DNA of 64,000 nucleotides from Bifidobacterium platyrrhinorum. GTDB lineage: Bacteria > Actinomycetota > Actinomycetes > Actinomycetales > Bifidobacteriaceae. The position numbers were made by a program, and so were the translations under genes. The notes under the pieces were generated by a model that was given only the letters and a program-made list of their open reading frames with translations, had not been told where the DNA came from and made no database searches. The DNA lies in NCBI RefSeq assembly GCF_010667645.1, contig NZ_WHZV01000011.1, forward strand, positions 1-64,000. The letters are read 5' to 3'. Positions 36,198 through 44,721 of this stretch are shown piece after piece. Numbering within the stretch: position 1 is the first letter of the stretch; each line of letters begins with the position of its first letter.

Positions 36198-36577
36198 CCG
36201 ATGCTCCTTACGCTGGTATACGGGCCGGGCGTGCCGCTCTGCACTCGCTCTTGGCCTTGGCGGGTTGCACAACGTGACGCACGGCTGGTGCTATCACGCC
36301 TTGTTAACCCATCGGCGGGCATCCGGGGCGGGCTGGACCCGTCCGATGCGCTGCACGATACACGGCGTAAAGAATCGATATTCGGTTATCGTGTGGCGTG
36401 GGCCGTTCCACGGTCCCGCCATCGGTTGCCACCCTAACAGGGGTTCAAGGACAAGGCAAACCACGGCGTGGGAGGGATTGCCGCCTGACCATGGCCATGG
36501 ACCTTCCCCACGCCGACCGGCGGGTGGCAACGGGGCAAGACGATTCCAAAGGCTTGGCAACAAATACCAACAAATAC

Positions 36578-36785
36578 ATGGGATTCCCGCATATGCGAGG
36601 AACACCGGGGAGTCGCCGTTCTGATGCTGGTCCGACCGTGATCATCCCCATGTGCGGGGAGTACGCCATCTTGTAGTCCTTCACCCATTGGTTCTCCATA
36701 GCACCCGCGCATGCGGGGAGCACAAGGCGAGGAACGGATTCGACTTCCACAAGCGGCGTGGCATCCCGCGCATGCGGGGAGCTAC
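36578..36785. CRISPR. Degenerate CRISPR-like array, type I-E-like repeats
   Basis: Four diverged repeats, each near a GCATGCGGGGA core, lie at about 36578-36605, 36639-36664, 36698-36723 and 36759-36785. They resemble type I-E repeats (GGATCATCCCC...GCGGGGAACAC pattern). Core ends fall 59, 59 and 61 bp apart, leaving three spacer-sized gaps of 33-35 bp. The repeats differ from one another, and no cas gene is in the window, so this is at best a decayed array. Confidence 0.45.
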
Positions 36786-36842
36786 CGACCGGCTTGGATG
36801 ACGCCGCCGATGCCGGGAGGATGCGAGCCGGGCTGAGGCGAC

Positions 36843-37103
36843 CTGTGAAATTCGGGATGTTACCTGCGGAGTTCGAGACATTAGCTGTGGAGTTTACGGG
36901 CAACGTGCGGAGTTCAATGGGCAACGTGCGCACCGTGCTTGAGTAGACGTCCCTTAGTGCGCCGCGAACGCTCTCGGAAAATGGCGGAATTCCGGCTTTG
37001 TCGAATATGCGCACAGGCGCCCCTACTGGACCATGGTCCGCAGCTGATATGGCGAACTCCGCACGTTAGTCCGAAACTCCGCACGTCACTGTCCGAATCG
37101 CAC
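36843..37103. repeat. Inverted arrays of about 21-bp repeats (locus A)
   Basis: Left array: cores CTGTGA, CTGCGG, CTGTGG, GTGCGG, GTGCGC at 36843, 36864, 36885, 36905, 36926 (periods 21, 21, 20, 21), the best units reading AACGTGCGGAGTT. Right array, opposite orientation: GTCCGCAG, CTCCGCAC, CTCCGCAC, AATCGCAC at 37036, 37057, 37077, 37096 (21, 20, 19). About 105 bp of unrelated DNA lies between. The same unit and design recur at 44296-44567. Together with the flanking repeats it fills the 36198-37404 gap, in which I see no gene. Confidence 0.7.
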
Positions 37104-37132
37104 ACGTACGTTCTGGGGAGAGCCGTGGGAAT

Positions 37133-37270
37133 AGGAAAACCGCAAACCACGGGGTTGGCGACTTCGGTCTGGAGGACGGTGTCAAACCATTCGTCAGGAA
37201 ACCGCAACCACGAATTGCTTTGGTCTGGAGGACGGCATCAGTCCACTCGTCAGGAAACCCGCGATCGTGG
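37133..37270. repeat. 56-bp tandem repeat, about 2.5 copies
   Basis: GGTCTGGAGGACGG starts at 37166 and again at 37222, each followed by a similar stretch ending in TCGTCAGGAAACC and a CCRCG-rich end; a partial copy starts at about 37133 (GGAAAACCGCAAACCACG). Not coding as far as I can see. Confidence 0.65.
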
Positions 37271-37302
37271 AGGATCCGGAAACGGTTGATCCCATGGAAA
37301 CG

Positions 37303-37356
37303 ACCGCGCCCCGTGCGCCGAACCGGTTCCACTCGGTTCGGCGCACGGGGCGCGGT
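37303..37356 (-). terminator. htrA terminator, 23-bp perfect stem
   Basis: 37303-37325 pairs perfectly with 37334-37356 around an 8-nt loop (GTTCCACT). It lies about 50 bases after the htrA stop codon. Confidence 0.75.
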
Positions 37357-37404
37357 GCATATCGGAGAGGACGCCTCCTTATGGTTTCAATGGTTTCCGG
37401 CGGA

Positions 37405-39405
37405 TCACCACATGTTGAACGGGAATCCGTTGCTGCCGGAACCGCTGTCGCCGTTGCCGGAGTTGCCGTCACTGTTGCCGTTGCCGTCCTGGCTGTTGCC
37501 GTTGCTGGATTCGGAACGGTTGGAGCCGTTGACCTTGTCCTCCTGCTGATCGAGCGTCACGTCGACGTCGATGGTCTTGCCGTCGCGCACGACGGTGAGC
37601 GTCGCCTTGTCGCCGAGGGCGGCGGCGCGCACGAAGCCGAGCAGGGAGGCGTTGCTGCTCACCGCGTTGCCGTTGAAGGCCACGATGACGTCGCCCTCCT
37701 TGAGGCCGGCCTTGTCGGCCGGGGAGCCGGAGACGACCGCGGAACCGGCGGTGGCGCCCTTGGTGATCTTCGCGCCGGCGCGGGTCACGCCGTCCGCCTC
37801 GACCGTGGAGGAGGTGATGGTGATGCCAAGGGCCACGTGCTTGACCGAGCCGTTGCTGATGATCTCGTTGGCGACGCGCTTGACCAGGTTGGACGGGATC
37901 GCGAAGCCGATGCCGATCGAGCCGGAGGAGCTGGACGACGAGCTGGACGAGGTGGAGGCGATCGAGGAGTTGATGCCGATCACCTGGCCGGCGGCGTTGA
38001 AGGTCGGGCCGCCGGAGTTGCCCGGGTTGATGGCCGCGTCGATCTGGACCGCGTTGGTGACGATGTCGTTGTTGTTGTCGTCCATCACGGTCACCGGGCG
38101 GTTGAGCGCGGAGACGATGCCGGAGGTGGCGGTGTCGTCATAGCCGAGCGGGTTGCCGACGGCCATGATGTTCTCGCCGACGGCGAGCTTGTCGGAATCG
38201 GCGAACTCGACGGCCTTGAGGTCGCTCGGCGGGTTGTCGAGCTTGATGACCGCCAGATCGGTGGTGGTGTCGGTGCCGACGACCTGCGCGGAGTACATCT
38301 GGCCGTTGGACAGCGTCACCTGGATCTGCTGGGCGCCGGAGATCACGTGGTTGTTGGTCACGATGTGGCCTTCGGTGTCGAGGATCGCGCCCGAGCCCTG
38401 GGCGGAACCGTCGGACAGCTGGGTCTGGATGGAGACCACGGAACCGGAGACGGCCTTGGCGACGGCCTGCCAATCCGGGGCTTCGCCAGACTTCGCGGTG
38501 GCGGAGCCGGAGCCGGAGGTGCTGGAGTCGACGTTGGCGAGGGAACTGGTGGTCGGCACCTTGACGGCGCCGCTGGTGATGGCCGCATAGCCGACGCCGA
38601 GGCACAGCGCGGCGGACAGCAGGGCGGCGACCACGCCGATGACCACGCCGCGGACGGTGCCGTTGGAGGCCTGCGGGCGGGCGGCGCCGGGCCGGCCGGG
38701 ACGGCCCGGCTGACCCGGGTTCGGCTGGGCGAACGGGTTGCCGTTGCCGCCGAACGGTCCCTGCGGCGGAATCTGGCCGTTGGAGCCGGAGGCGGGCTGG
38801 TTGGGCTGCTGCTGGTTCGGATTCTGCTGGCCGGACTGCGTCGGGGTCGGTTGGCCGGACTGCGGCGTGAACGGGTTGTTCGCGGAAGGCGAGGTGAAGT
38901 ACGGGTTGCGGTCCTGACGCGGCTGGGCGGCGGCCGGGGCCGCGTTCGGGGTCTGGCCGTTCACGCCGCCGAGCGGCTGGGTCGGGGCGAGACCGTACGC
39001 GCCGTATTCCGGCGCCGGACGGTACTGGCCGTATGCCGGCTGGGAAGCCTGGGTCGCACCCGTGGGAATCGGGGTCGTCGGGGCGGAGGAGACCACGGTC
39101 TGTTCGCCCTTGGCGGAGGAGACCACGGTCTGTTCGCCCTTGGCGGAGGCGTAATCCGGCTTCACCTCACCGGGGTCGGCGGCCGGGAACGTCGCGGTGG
39201 GAGCGGCGCCCGATGCGGCGGCGGCCTGCGCGCCCTGCACGGCCGAGGGGTCGATGGACTCAGTGGGCTGCTCGCCTCGCGCGTCCGCGGCCGGTGCGGC
39301 GGGTCCGAAGTTCTGCGTTTCCTGCGTATCCTGCGGCGCGGCGGCGTTCTGCGGCTGCGCGTTCTGGTCGCCCTGCGGGCTCCAGTTGTTCGGCTCATCA
39401 GCCAT
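37405..39405 (-). CDS. htrA: HtrA/DegP-like membrane-anchored serine protease with PDZ domain
   Basis: A 666-residue S1C protease for extracytoplasmic protein quality control. A long Gln/Pro/Ala-rich cytoplasmic tail (about 1-265), one membrane helix ('GVVIGVVAALLSAALCLGVGYAA', about 275-297, in parts), then the protease with catalytic His in 'IVTNNHVISG', Asp in 'TTTDLAVIKL' and Ser in 'NPGNSGGPTF', a Ser run inside it, a PDZ domain ('SPADKAGLKEGDVIVAFNG') and a Gly/Ser/Asn tail. A 10-residue in-frame duplication (AKGEQTVVSS) lies in the N-terminal tail. AAGGAG precedes the start. Divergent from tgt. Confidence 0.94.
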   Translation of the reverse strand: MADEPNNWSPQGDQNAQPQNAAAPQDTQETQNFGPAAPAADARGEQPTESIDPSAVQGAQAAAASGAAPTATFPAADPGEVKPDYASAKGEQTVVSSAKGEQTVVSSAPTTPIPTGATQASQPAYGQYRPAPEYGAYGLAPTQPLGGVNGQTPNAAPAAAQPRQDRNPYFTSPSANNPFTPQSGQPTPTQSGQQNPNQQQPNQPASGSNGQIPPQGPFGGNGNPFAQPNPGQPGRPGRPGAARPQASNGTVRGVVIGVVAALLSAALCLGVGYAAITSGAVKVPTTSSLANVDSSTSGSGSATAKSGEAPDWQAVAKAVSGSVVSIQTQLSDGSAQGSGAILDTEGHIVTNNHVISGAQQIQVTLSNGQMYSAQVVGTDTTTDLAVIKLDNPPSDLKAVEFADSDKLAVGENIMAVGNPLGYDDTATSGIVSALNRPVTVMDDNNNDIVTNAVQIDAAINPGNSGGPTFNAAGQVIGINSSIASTSSSSSSSSSGSIGIGFAIPSNLVKRVANEIISNGSVKHVALGITITSSTVEADGVTRAGAKITKGATAGSAVVSGSPADKAGLKEGDVIVAFNGNAVSSNASLLGFVRAAALGDKATLTVVRDGKTIDVDVTLDQQEDKVNGSNRSESSNGNSQDGNGNSDGNSGNGDSGSGSNGFPFNMW

Positions 39406-39651
39406 GTTCGTTCACTCCTTCTATGACCGGCGGCTACGGGGTAACTTCAGCAATCTCGCTGCCGGTTCGATTTGCTACCTAAGAGTAAAGGCAGTGGCTC
39501 TGGAAGTTTCCTGAATGTTCGTTGGAAGTGCCGAGTGAATATTCTCCCGACTTTCCACATACCGACGGCGGACGGCCACGGCGGCCGCACAGGCCCGCCG
39601 TGCCGCCCACGCGACCGCCGTCAATCCGCTTGTTCGCCTAAAGTGAGCCGT

Positions 39652-40956
39652 ATGACCAACACCCCCGCAATCGACCTCAACGAGCAGCCGCGCGGCGCCG
39701 CCCCCGGCAAGCCCGGAGACCGCGCCGCGTTCTCGTTCGAAACCATCACCCGCCTGCCCGACGCGGCCGACGGCAAAGGCAAGGGCGGCGCGCGTTACGG
39801 CCGCACCGGCATCATCCACACGCCGCACGGCGACATCCGGACGCCCGCGTTCGTGCCGGTGGGCACGCAGGCCGCGATGAAGGCGGTCCTGCCGGAATCG
39901 ATGAAGGACCTCGGCGCGCAATGCCTGCTCGCCAACGCGTTCCACCTGTTCGAACGCCCCGGCGAGGACGTGCTCGACGCGGCCGGCGGCCTCGCGAAGT
40001 TCATGAACTGGCACGGCCCGACGTTCACCGATTCGGGCGGTTTCCAGGTCATGTCGCTGGGCGTCGGCTTCAAGAAGACACTGGCGATGGACGTGACCGG
40101 CATGAAGTCCGACGAGGTCATCGCGGAAGGCAAGGAGCGCCTCGCCTGGGTGGACGAGGACGGCGTGACGTTCAAGTCGCCGCTCAACGGCGACGAGCAC
40201 CGTTTCTCCGCCGAGATCTCGATGGGCATCCAGCACAAGATCGGCGCGGACATCATGTTCGCGTTCGACGAGCTCACCACGCTGATGAACACGCGCGCCT
40301 ATCAGGTGGACTCGGTGGAGCGCACGTACCGTTGGGCGAAGCGCTGCGTGGCTGAGCACCAGCGGCTCACGGAAGCGCGACTCGGCAAGCCGTACCAGGC
40401 GCTGTACGGCGTGGTGCAGGGCGCGAACTACGAGGATCTGCGCCGGCACGCGGCCGAGCAGATCGCGTCGCTCGACTTCGACGGCGTGGGCATCGGCGGC
40501 GCGATCGAGAAGCGCATCATCGGCGAGACGTGCGCGTGGATCTGCGACGCGATGCCTCAGGACCGGCCGCGCCACGTGCTCGGCATCGCGTCCGTGGACG
40601 ACATCTTCGCGTGCGTGGAGAACGGCGGCGACACGTTCGACTGCGTCGCACCCGCGCGATGCGCCCGCAACGGCGCGATCTTCACGCGCCACGGCCGCTA
40701 CAACATCAAGCGCGCGCAGCACAAGTTCGACTTCGGCCCCCTGGAGGAGGGGTGCGACTGCTACACGTGCGCGCATTACTCGCGCGCCTACGTGGACCAT
40801 CTGCTGCGCGCGCACGAATTCACCGGGTTCACGCTCGCCACGATCCACAACGAACGGTTCTTCGTGAAGCTGCTCGACGACATCCGCGCCTCGATCGACG
40901 GCGGGTACTTCGAGGAGTTCCGCGACGAATCGCTGGCGCATTTCTACGGCAAGTGA
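39652..40956 (+). CDS. tgt: tRNA-guanine transglycosylase
   Basis: A 434-residue queuine/preQ1 tRNA ribosyltransferase, which swaps guanine 34 of GUN-anticodon tRNAs for a queuosine precursor. Seen: 'MKAVLPESMKDLGAQCLLANAFHL', 'TFTDSGGFQVMSLG' with the general-base Asp, 'GVVQGANYEDLRRHAAEQI', 'GIASVDDIFACVENGGDTFDCVAPAR' (in parts) and the zinc site 'CDCYTCAHYSRAYVDHL'. The ATG at 39652 has only a weak GTGAG upstream. Followed after 12 bases by the nitroreductase gene. Confidence 0.96.
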   Translation: MTNTPAIDLNEQPRGAAPGKPGDRAAFSFETITRLPDAADGKGKGGARYGRTGIIHTPHGDIRTPAFVPVGTQAAMKAVLPESMKDLGAQCLLANAFHLFERPGEDVLDAAGGLAKFMNWHGPTFTDSGGFQVMSLGVGFKKTLAMDVTGMKSDEVIAEGKERLAWVDEDGVTFKSPLNGDEHRFSAEISMGIQHKIGADIMFAFDELTTLMNTRAYQVDSVERTYRWAKRCVAEHQRLTEARLGKPYQALYGVVQGANYEDLRRHAAEQIASLDFDGVGIGGAIEKRIIGETCAWICDAMPQDRPRHVLGIASVDDIFACVENGGDTFDCVAPARCARNGAIFTRHGRYNIKRAQHKFDFGPLEEGCDCYTCAHYSRAYVDHLLRAHEFTGFTLATIHNERFFVKLLDDIRASIDGGYFEEFRDESLAHFYGK

Positions 40957-40968
40957 CGGGAGCCGATC

Positions 40969-41715
40969 ATGATGAATCTTCTTGAGGCGATCGATGCGCG
41001 GCATGCGATCCGCGCGTATACGGACGAGCCGGTGGCGGCGGATACGCTGGCCGCGTTGCAGTCCGACATCGACGCATGCAACGCCGAGAGCGGGCTGCAC
41101 ATCCAGATGGCGTCCGGGCTGGACGACGCGTTCCTTGGACTGAAGACGCACTATGGCCGGTTCAAGGGCGTGCATAATGCGATCGCGCTGATCGGGCGCG
41201 CAAGCGGAACGGGCGACGCGGAAGGCACGCCGGTTTCGCCGGCCGCGGCCGCGCTGCAGGAGCGCGTCGGCTACTACGGCGAGCGTCTGGTGCTGCGCGC
41301 CGTGCAGTCGGGGCTCGCGACGTCGTGGGCGGTGCTGGACGGCGCGGAGACCGTGCCGGCGGCCGACGCGTGGTGGACGCTGGACGACGGCGAATCCGTG
41401 GTGTGGGTCATCGCGTTCGGCCATGGCGCACGCCCGGGCGGGCGGCGCCGGTCCAAGCCGATCGAGGAGCTGGCGAGCGTGGCGGACGGCACTGGGGTCG
41501 ACGCTTGGCCGGACTGGTTCGTGCACGGTATGGAGGCGGCGATGGCGGCCCCCACGTCGCTCAGCCAGCAGCCGTTCCACTTCACGCTCAACGCGGACGG
41601 TTCGGTGACTGCCGAGGCGTTGGACGGCCTGTTCGCGCATGTGGGCCTCGGCTGCGCCAAATACCACTTCGAGGTCGGCGCCGCCCCGCACAAGGTGGAG
41701 TGGCGCGCCGCCTAG
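40969..41715 (+). CDS. Nitroreductase family protein
   Basis: A 248-residue FMN-dependent oxidoreductase-like protein. Seen: the opening 'LLEAIDARHAIRAYTDEPV' of the nitroreductase fold, 'YYGERLVLRAVQSGLATSWAVL' and a C-terminal repeat of the fold with 'AAMAAPTSLSQQPFHF' and 'LGCAKYHFEVGA', as in the two-lobed TM1586-like branch. Substrate unknown. It lies 12 bases after tgt and is probably co-transcribed. Confidence 0.85.
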   Translation: MMNLLEAIDARHAIRAYTDEPVAADTLAALQSDIDACNAESGLHIQMASGLDDAFLGLKTHYGRFKGVHNAIALIGRASGTGDAEGTPVSPAAAALQERVGYYGERLVLRAVQSGLATSWAVLDGAETVPAADAWWTLDDGESVVWVIAFGHGARPGGRRRSKPIEELASVADGTGVDAWPDWFVHGMEAAMAAPTSLSQQPFHFTLNADGSVTAEALDGLFAHVGLGCAKYHFEVGAAPHKVEWRAA

Positions 41716-41825
41716 CGCGCGGCGACCCACATCGCGTCTCGCTTTGGCGCATTCCGCCGCGACACGCCGAAGACATATCCGATTTGCCTCTTTCACGCAG
41801 GCAGTGCTAAGTTATCCACTTGTCT

Positions 41826-41911
41826 GCGAGTGTGGCGGAATGGTAGACGCGCTGTCTTCAGGTGGCAGTGAGTGTATGCTCGTGGGGGTTCAACTCCCCC
41901 CACTCGCACCA
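41826..41911 (+). tRNA. tRNA-Leu (anticodon CAG)
   Basis: A class II cloverleaf: acceptor stem GCGAGTG/CACTCGC, anticodon stem CTGTC/GGCAG with loop TTCAGGT (anticodon CAG), a long variable arm, T-loop with TTCAACT, discriminator A and encoded CCA. A possible promoter is TTGCCT (41784-41789) with TAAGTT (41808-41813). Confidence 0.96.
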
Positions 41912-41916
41912 GCAGG

Positions 41917-41949
41917 AAAGGGCCGGAACCGAAAGGTTCCGGCCCTTTT
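41917..41949 (+). terminator. Rho-independent terminator after tRNA-Leu
   Basis: AAAGGGCCGGAACC (41917-41930), GAAA loop, and GGTTCCGGCCCTTTT (41935-41949): a perfect stem with a U run, 5 bases after the tRNA. Confidence 0.92.
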
Positions 41950-41968
41950 GCTTCGCCGGGAAACGAAG

Positions 41969-42119
41969 CAGCCCCGGGAACCGTTGGGATGCCAACGCTC
42001 CGGGGCTGTTCCTCATGCAGCATGACGGCGCGATGAAACGCGGGATGAAACATGCTCCGCAGCCCGGGAACCGCGCCGAATCGAGGTTCCGGAATCCGAG
42101 AGCCGAAAGCCCCGGAACC
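41969..42119. terminator. Two further hairpins between tRNA-Leu and ybjQ
   Basis: CAGCCCCGG (41969-41977) pairs with CCGGGGCTG (42000-42008), enclosing a second stem CGTTGG/CCAACG. Further on GGTTCCGG (42085-42092) pairs with CCGGAACC (42112-42119), 45 bases after the minus-strand ybjQ stop codon, which it may terminate. Confidence 0.55.
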
Positions 42120-42163
42120 GAACCAATACACACAATGGGCTTACGCCCTCCTGTACAGGACGG

Positions 42164-42496
42164 TCAGCCCTTGCGCGCGAGCTGCACGGCCGTGCCGGAC
42201 GCGGTGACCATAAGCATCGAACCGTCGGCGCCGAGCACCTCGTAGTCGATGTCCACGCCGACGACGGCATGGGCCCCGAGCGTCTCCGCACGCTGCTGCA
42301 TCTCGGCGATCGCCTCGTCGCGCGCCTTCGTCAGCTCCTCCTCATAGCCTTGGCTGCGACCGCCGAACACGTTGCGGAAGCTCGCGCCGATGTCCTTGAA
42401 CATGTTCACGCCGGCGACGACCTCGCCGAACACGATCCCCTGATATCCGGTGATTGCATAGCCGTCGACCGACGGTGTGGTGGTGACGAGAATCAT
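42164..42496 (-). CDS. YbjQ/UPF0145 family protein
   Basis: A 110-residue protein of the YbjQ family, small proteins that assemble as pentameric rings and have no settled function. Seen: '[22 protein letters not shown]', '[32 protein letters not shown]' (in parts). AAGGAGG lies 5 bases before the ATG at 42496, so the longer open frame is rejected. Single gene. Confidence 0.92.
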   Translation of the reverse strand: MILVTTTPSVDGYAITGYQGIVFGEVVAGVNMFKDIGASFRNVFGGRSQGYEEELTKARDEAIAEMQQRAETLGAHAVVGVDIDYEVLGADGSMLMVTASGTAVQLARKG

Positions 42497-42649
42497 AACG
42501 GCCTCCTTGACGCCATGGATGCGTATCGCGTTTCGCTCACGGCCCGCACGCACCATGCGCATGGGCCGCTTCCTATCCATGCTACCGGCCGTTCGCCGGA
42601 CGGAACCCGCCGGCCCGCCCAAACCCGACCAAAGCCGCTCGAAAACCGG

Positions 42650-43573
42650 TCAGATGTTGCCGCGCACGTGCTGGTCGGCCCACGACTGGGAGTGCGTGAA
42701 CGTGGCGGGATCGGAACTCACATTGGCGTGAGGGTCGTCAAGCGCGTCGATAGCCGCGATTTCGGCGGGCGTCAGGTCGAACCCGGCGCCCGCGGCGGCG
42801 CCGGAACCGGCGGCGAGGTTCTCGCGCATGCGTTCGGCGTGCTTCGACTTCGGGATCACGATGCGCCCTTCCTGTGTGTGCCAACGGAGCACGACCTGGC
42901 CGGGCGTCACGCCGTGCGCGGCGGCGGCCGCGAGCACCGGCTCGGAGGCGATGTCCTTGCCGTGTCCGAGCGGACTGTACGCCTCGACCGCGATGCCGTG
43001 CGCCTTGCAGAACGCGCGCACGCCCGGCTGGTTGAACCGCGGGTGCACCTCGATCTGGTTCACGGCCGGGGTCTCGCCCGAATCCTCGATGATGGCGCGC
43101 AGATGCTCCGGAAGGAAGTTGCTCACGCCGGGCACGCGGATCGCGCCCTCGTCGCGCAGACGCAGCAGCGCACGCCATGTCTCGCGGTAGAAACCGGCGG
43201 CCGGGAACGGCCAATGGATCAGGTACATGTCGATCACGTCGACGCCGAGCTTGCGCCGTGATTCATCGAAGGCGACACGCGCCGCGTCGTATCCCTGATC
43301 GCAGTTGCGCAGTTTCGTGGTCACCCACACCTTGCCGGCCATGCCGGTCGCCCTGAGCGCGTCGCCGACCTGCTGCTCGTTGTAATAGGCGGCGGCCGTG
43401 TCGATGTGGCGGTAGCCGATCTCCAGCGCCTCCTCGACGGCGCGCTGCGTGTCCTCGGGCGGGATCTGGAACGTGCCGAATCCGACCTGTGGAATCACCG
43501 TATGGTTCGCGTCGTCCAACGTCAGTTCCGGCGACTGTGCCTGTACCTGATTCTGCGCCTGCTGCTCACTCAT
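42650..43573 (-). CDS. Aldo/keto reductase
   Basis: A 307-residue NADPH-dependent AKR of the 2,5-diketo-D-gluconate reductase branch. Seen: 'GFGTFQIPPEDTQRAVEEALEIGYRHIDTAAAYYNEQQVG' (in parts; catalytic Asp and Tyr), 'VWVTTKLRN' with the catalytic Lys, 'DMYLIHWPFP', 'GVSNF' and 'VNQIEVHP', plus the cofactor site 'IVIPKSKHAERMRENL'. The start at 43573 is favoured by GGGGA upstream. Substrate unknown. Confidence 0.94.
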   Translation of the reverse strand: MSEQQAQNQVQAQSPELTLDDANHTVIPQVGFGTFQIPPEDTQRAVEEALEIGYRHIDTAAAYYNEQQVGDALRATGMAGKVWVTTKLRNCDQGYDAARVAFDESRRKLGVDVIDMYLIHWPFPAAGFYRETWRALLRLRDEGAIRVPGVSNFLPEHLRAIIEDSGETPAVNQIEVHPRFNQPGVRAFCKAHGIAVEAYSPLGHGKDIASEPVLAAAAAHGVTPGQVVLRWHTQEGRIVIPKSKHAERMRENLAAGSGAAAGAGFDLTPAEIAAIDALDDPHANVSSDPATFTHSQSWADQHVRGNI

Positions 43574-43673
43574 CGTTTCCCCCATTCCGATGGCGATATG
43601 CCATTCACGGCTCATTGTAGTGACGGCGACGAGACTATGGGATCGATGTCACACTCCCCTCTCCCCCGGCTTG

Positions 43674-43682
43674 CCCCCCCCC
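43674..43682 (+). repeat. Poly-C tract of nine
   Basis: A run of nine C residues, 35 bases before the vsr start codon and outside any gene I support. Such tracts can change length by slippage. Confidence 0.6.
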
Positions 43683-43716
43683 GATCTTGGCTGCGCGACG
43701 CGTTATCGTGTGTGTC

Positions 43717-44286
43717 ATGACCAGCGGATCGCCCCGACGGAGGCAGGAGAAATACGAGCGCGGCACGCGTTCGTACACGATGTCGCATATCCGCGGCAAG
43801 GACACCTCCATCGAGACGATGGTGCGAAGCTACCTGTTCCGACGCGGTCTGCGGTTCCGCAAGAACGACAAGCGGTACCCCGGGCACCCGGATGTGGTGC
43901 TGCCGAAATACCGGACCATCGTGTTCGTCAACGGCTGCTTCTGGCATATGCATGAGAACTGCACGAAGCATTCGATGCCGAAGTCGAACGTGGAGTTCTG
44001 GACGGCGAAGCTCACCCGCAACCGCGAGCGCGACCGCCGCCAGCACGCCCAGCTCAAGGCGGATGGCTGGCGGGTGATCGACGTGTGGGAATGCGAGCTG
44101 GCCAAGGCCACGCGCGAGGAACGCCTGGAACTGTTGTACAGGGAAATCGTCGGAAGGCCCGAAACCGGTACTATGGCCACTACCGAACTCACCGCGTCCG
44201 GCGATGGCCTCGTGAGCGTAACGATCTCCACACTGCGACCGGCAAAACCGCTCGACCCGGAACTCTATCGCCACCTGACCAGCTGA
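43717..44286 (+). CDS. vsr: Very short patch repair endonuclease (Vsr)
   Basis: A 189-residue Vsr family nuclease. In the family it nicks DNA at T:G mismatches formed when 5-methylcytosine deaminates. Seen: 'RSYTMSHIRGKDTSIETMVRSYL', 'GHPDVVLPKYRTIVFVNGCFWH' with the catalytic Asp and zinc-site residues, and 'DGWRVIDVWECEL'. A C-terminal tail of about 50 residues goes beyond the usual length. No cytosine methylase is within the window. The ATG at 43717 has no ribosome site. An ATG at 43687 is in frame. Confidence 0.9.
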   Translation: MTSGSPRRRQEKYERGTRSYTMSHIRGKDTSIETMVRSYLFRRGLRFRKNDKRYPGHPDVVLPKYRTIVFVNGCFWHMHENCTKHSMPKSNVEFWTAKLTRNRERDRRQHAQLKADGWRVIDVWECELAKATREERLELLYREIVGRPETGTMATTELTASGDGLVSVTISTLRPAKPLDPELYRHLTS

Positions 44287-44295
44287 TTGCTCCAT

Positions 44296-44567
44296 GTGCC
44301 AGTCGAGAGAGCAACGTGCGGAGTTTGGGAGCGATGTGCGGAGTTTGGAGGGTAACGTGCGGAGGTACGTCCTGAAGACCCTGAGCAAACAACTGATCGC
44401 AGACTGTCGGCACACCTTCACAAGCCCGGAATGACGCCGATTCGGCATGTGACGCAACATATGCCGAATCGGATGTCGCGGGTCTTTTCAAGGTGATACT
44501 CCGCACGTTGCATGTGTAAGTCCGCAGCTACGCCCCAAACTCCGCACGTATGAACCGCAATCGCGCA
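44296..44567. repeat. Inverted arrays of about 20-bp repeats (locus B)
   Basis: Left array: GTGCCA, GTGCGG, GTGCGG, GTGCGG at 44296, 44316, 44336, 44357 (periods 20, 20, 21), best unit ACGTGCGGAGTTTGG. Right array, opposite orientation: CTCCGCAC, GTCCGCAG, CTCCGCAC and a weak copy at 44499, 44520, 44540, 44560 (21, 20, 20). Between them a 12-bp stem CCGATTCGGCAT/ATGCCGAATCGG (44437-44448 with 44461-44472). Same unit as locus A. The 44287-44721 gap holds no gene. Confidence 0.72.
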
Positions 44568-44721
44568 GGAACAAGAAAAACAACCTGAACCATGCAGATT
44601 TGCATCCATCGATACGATCCGCAATGGTCCGTCGGCACCGGAAGGACTTCACCATACGAAGGAGTTCGGCGTCCCCCTATCCGGTGAACCGATACGGATG
44701 GAGCTCAGGCCATCCGCACCG

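Noticed and set aside
36797-36822. A fifth CRISPR-like repeat (GCCGGGA core)
   Set aside because: It lies only 38 bp after the fourth core, not about 60, and matches poorly.
36294-37014. Open frames across the CRISPR-like and locus A region
   Set aside because: They overlap on both strands, encode repeat sequence and lack ribosome sites.
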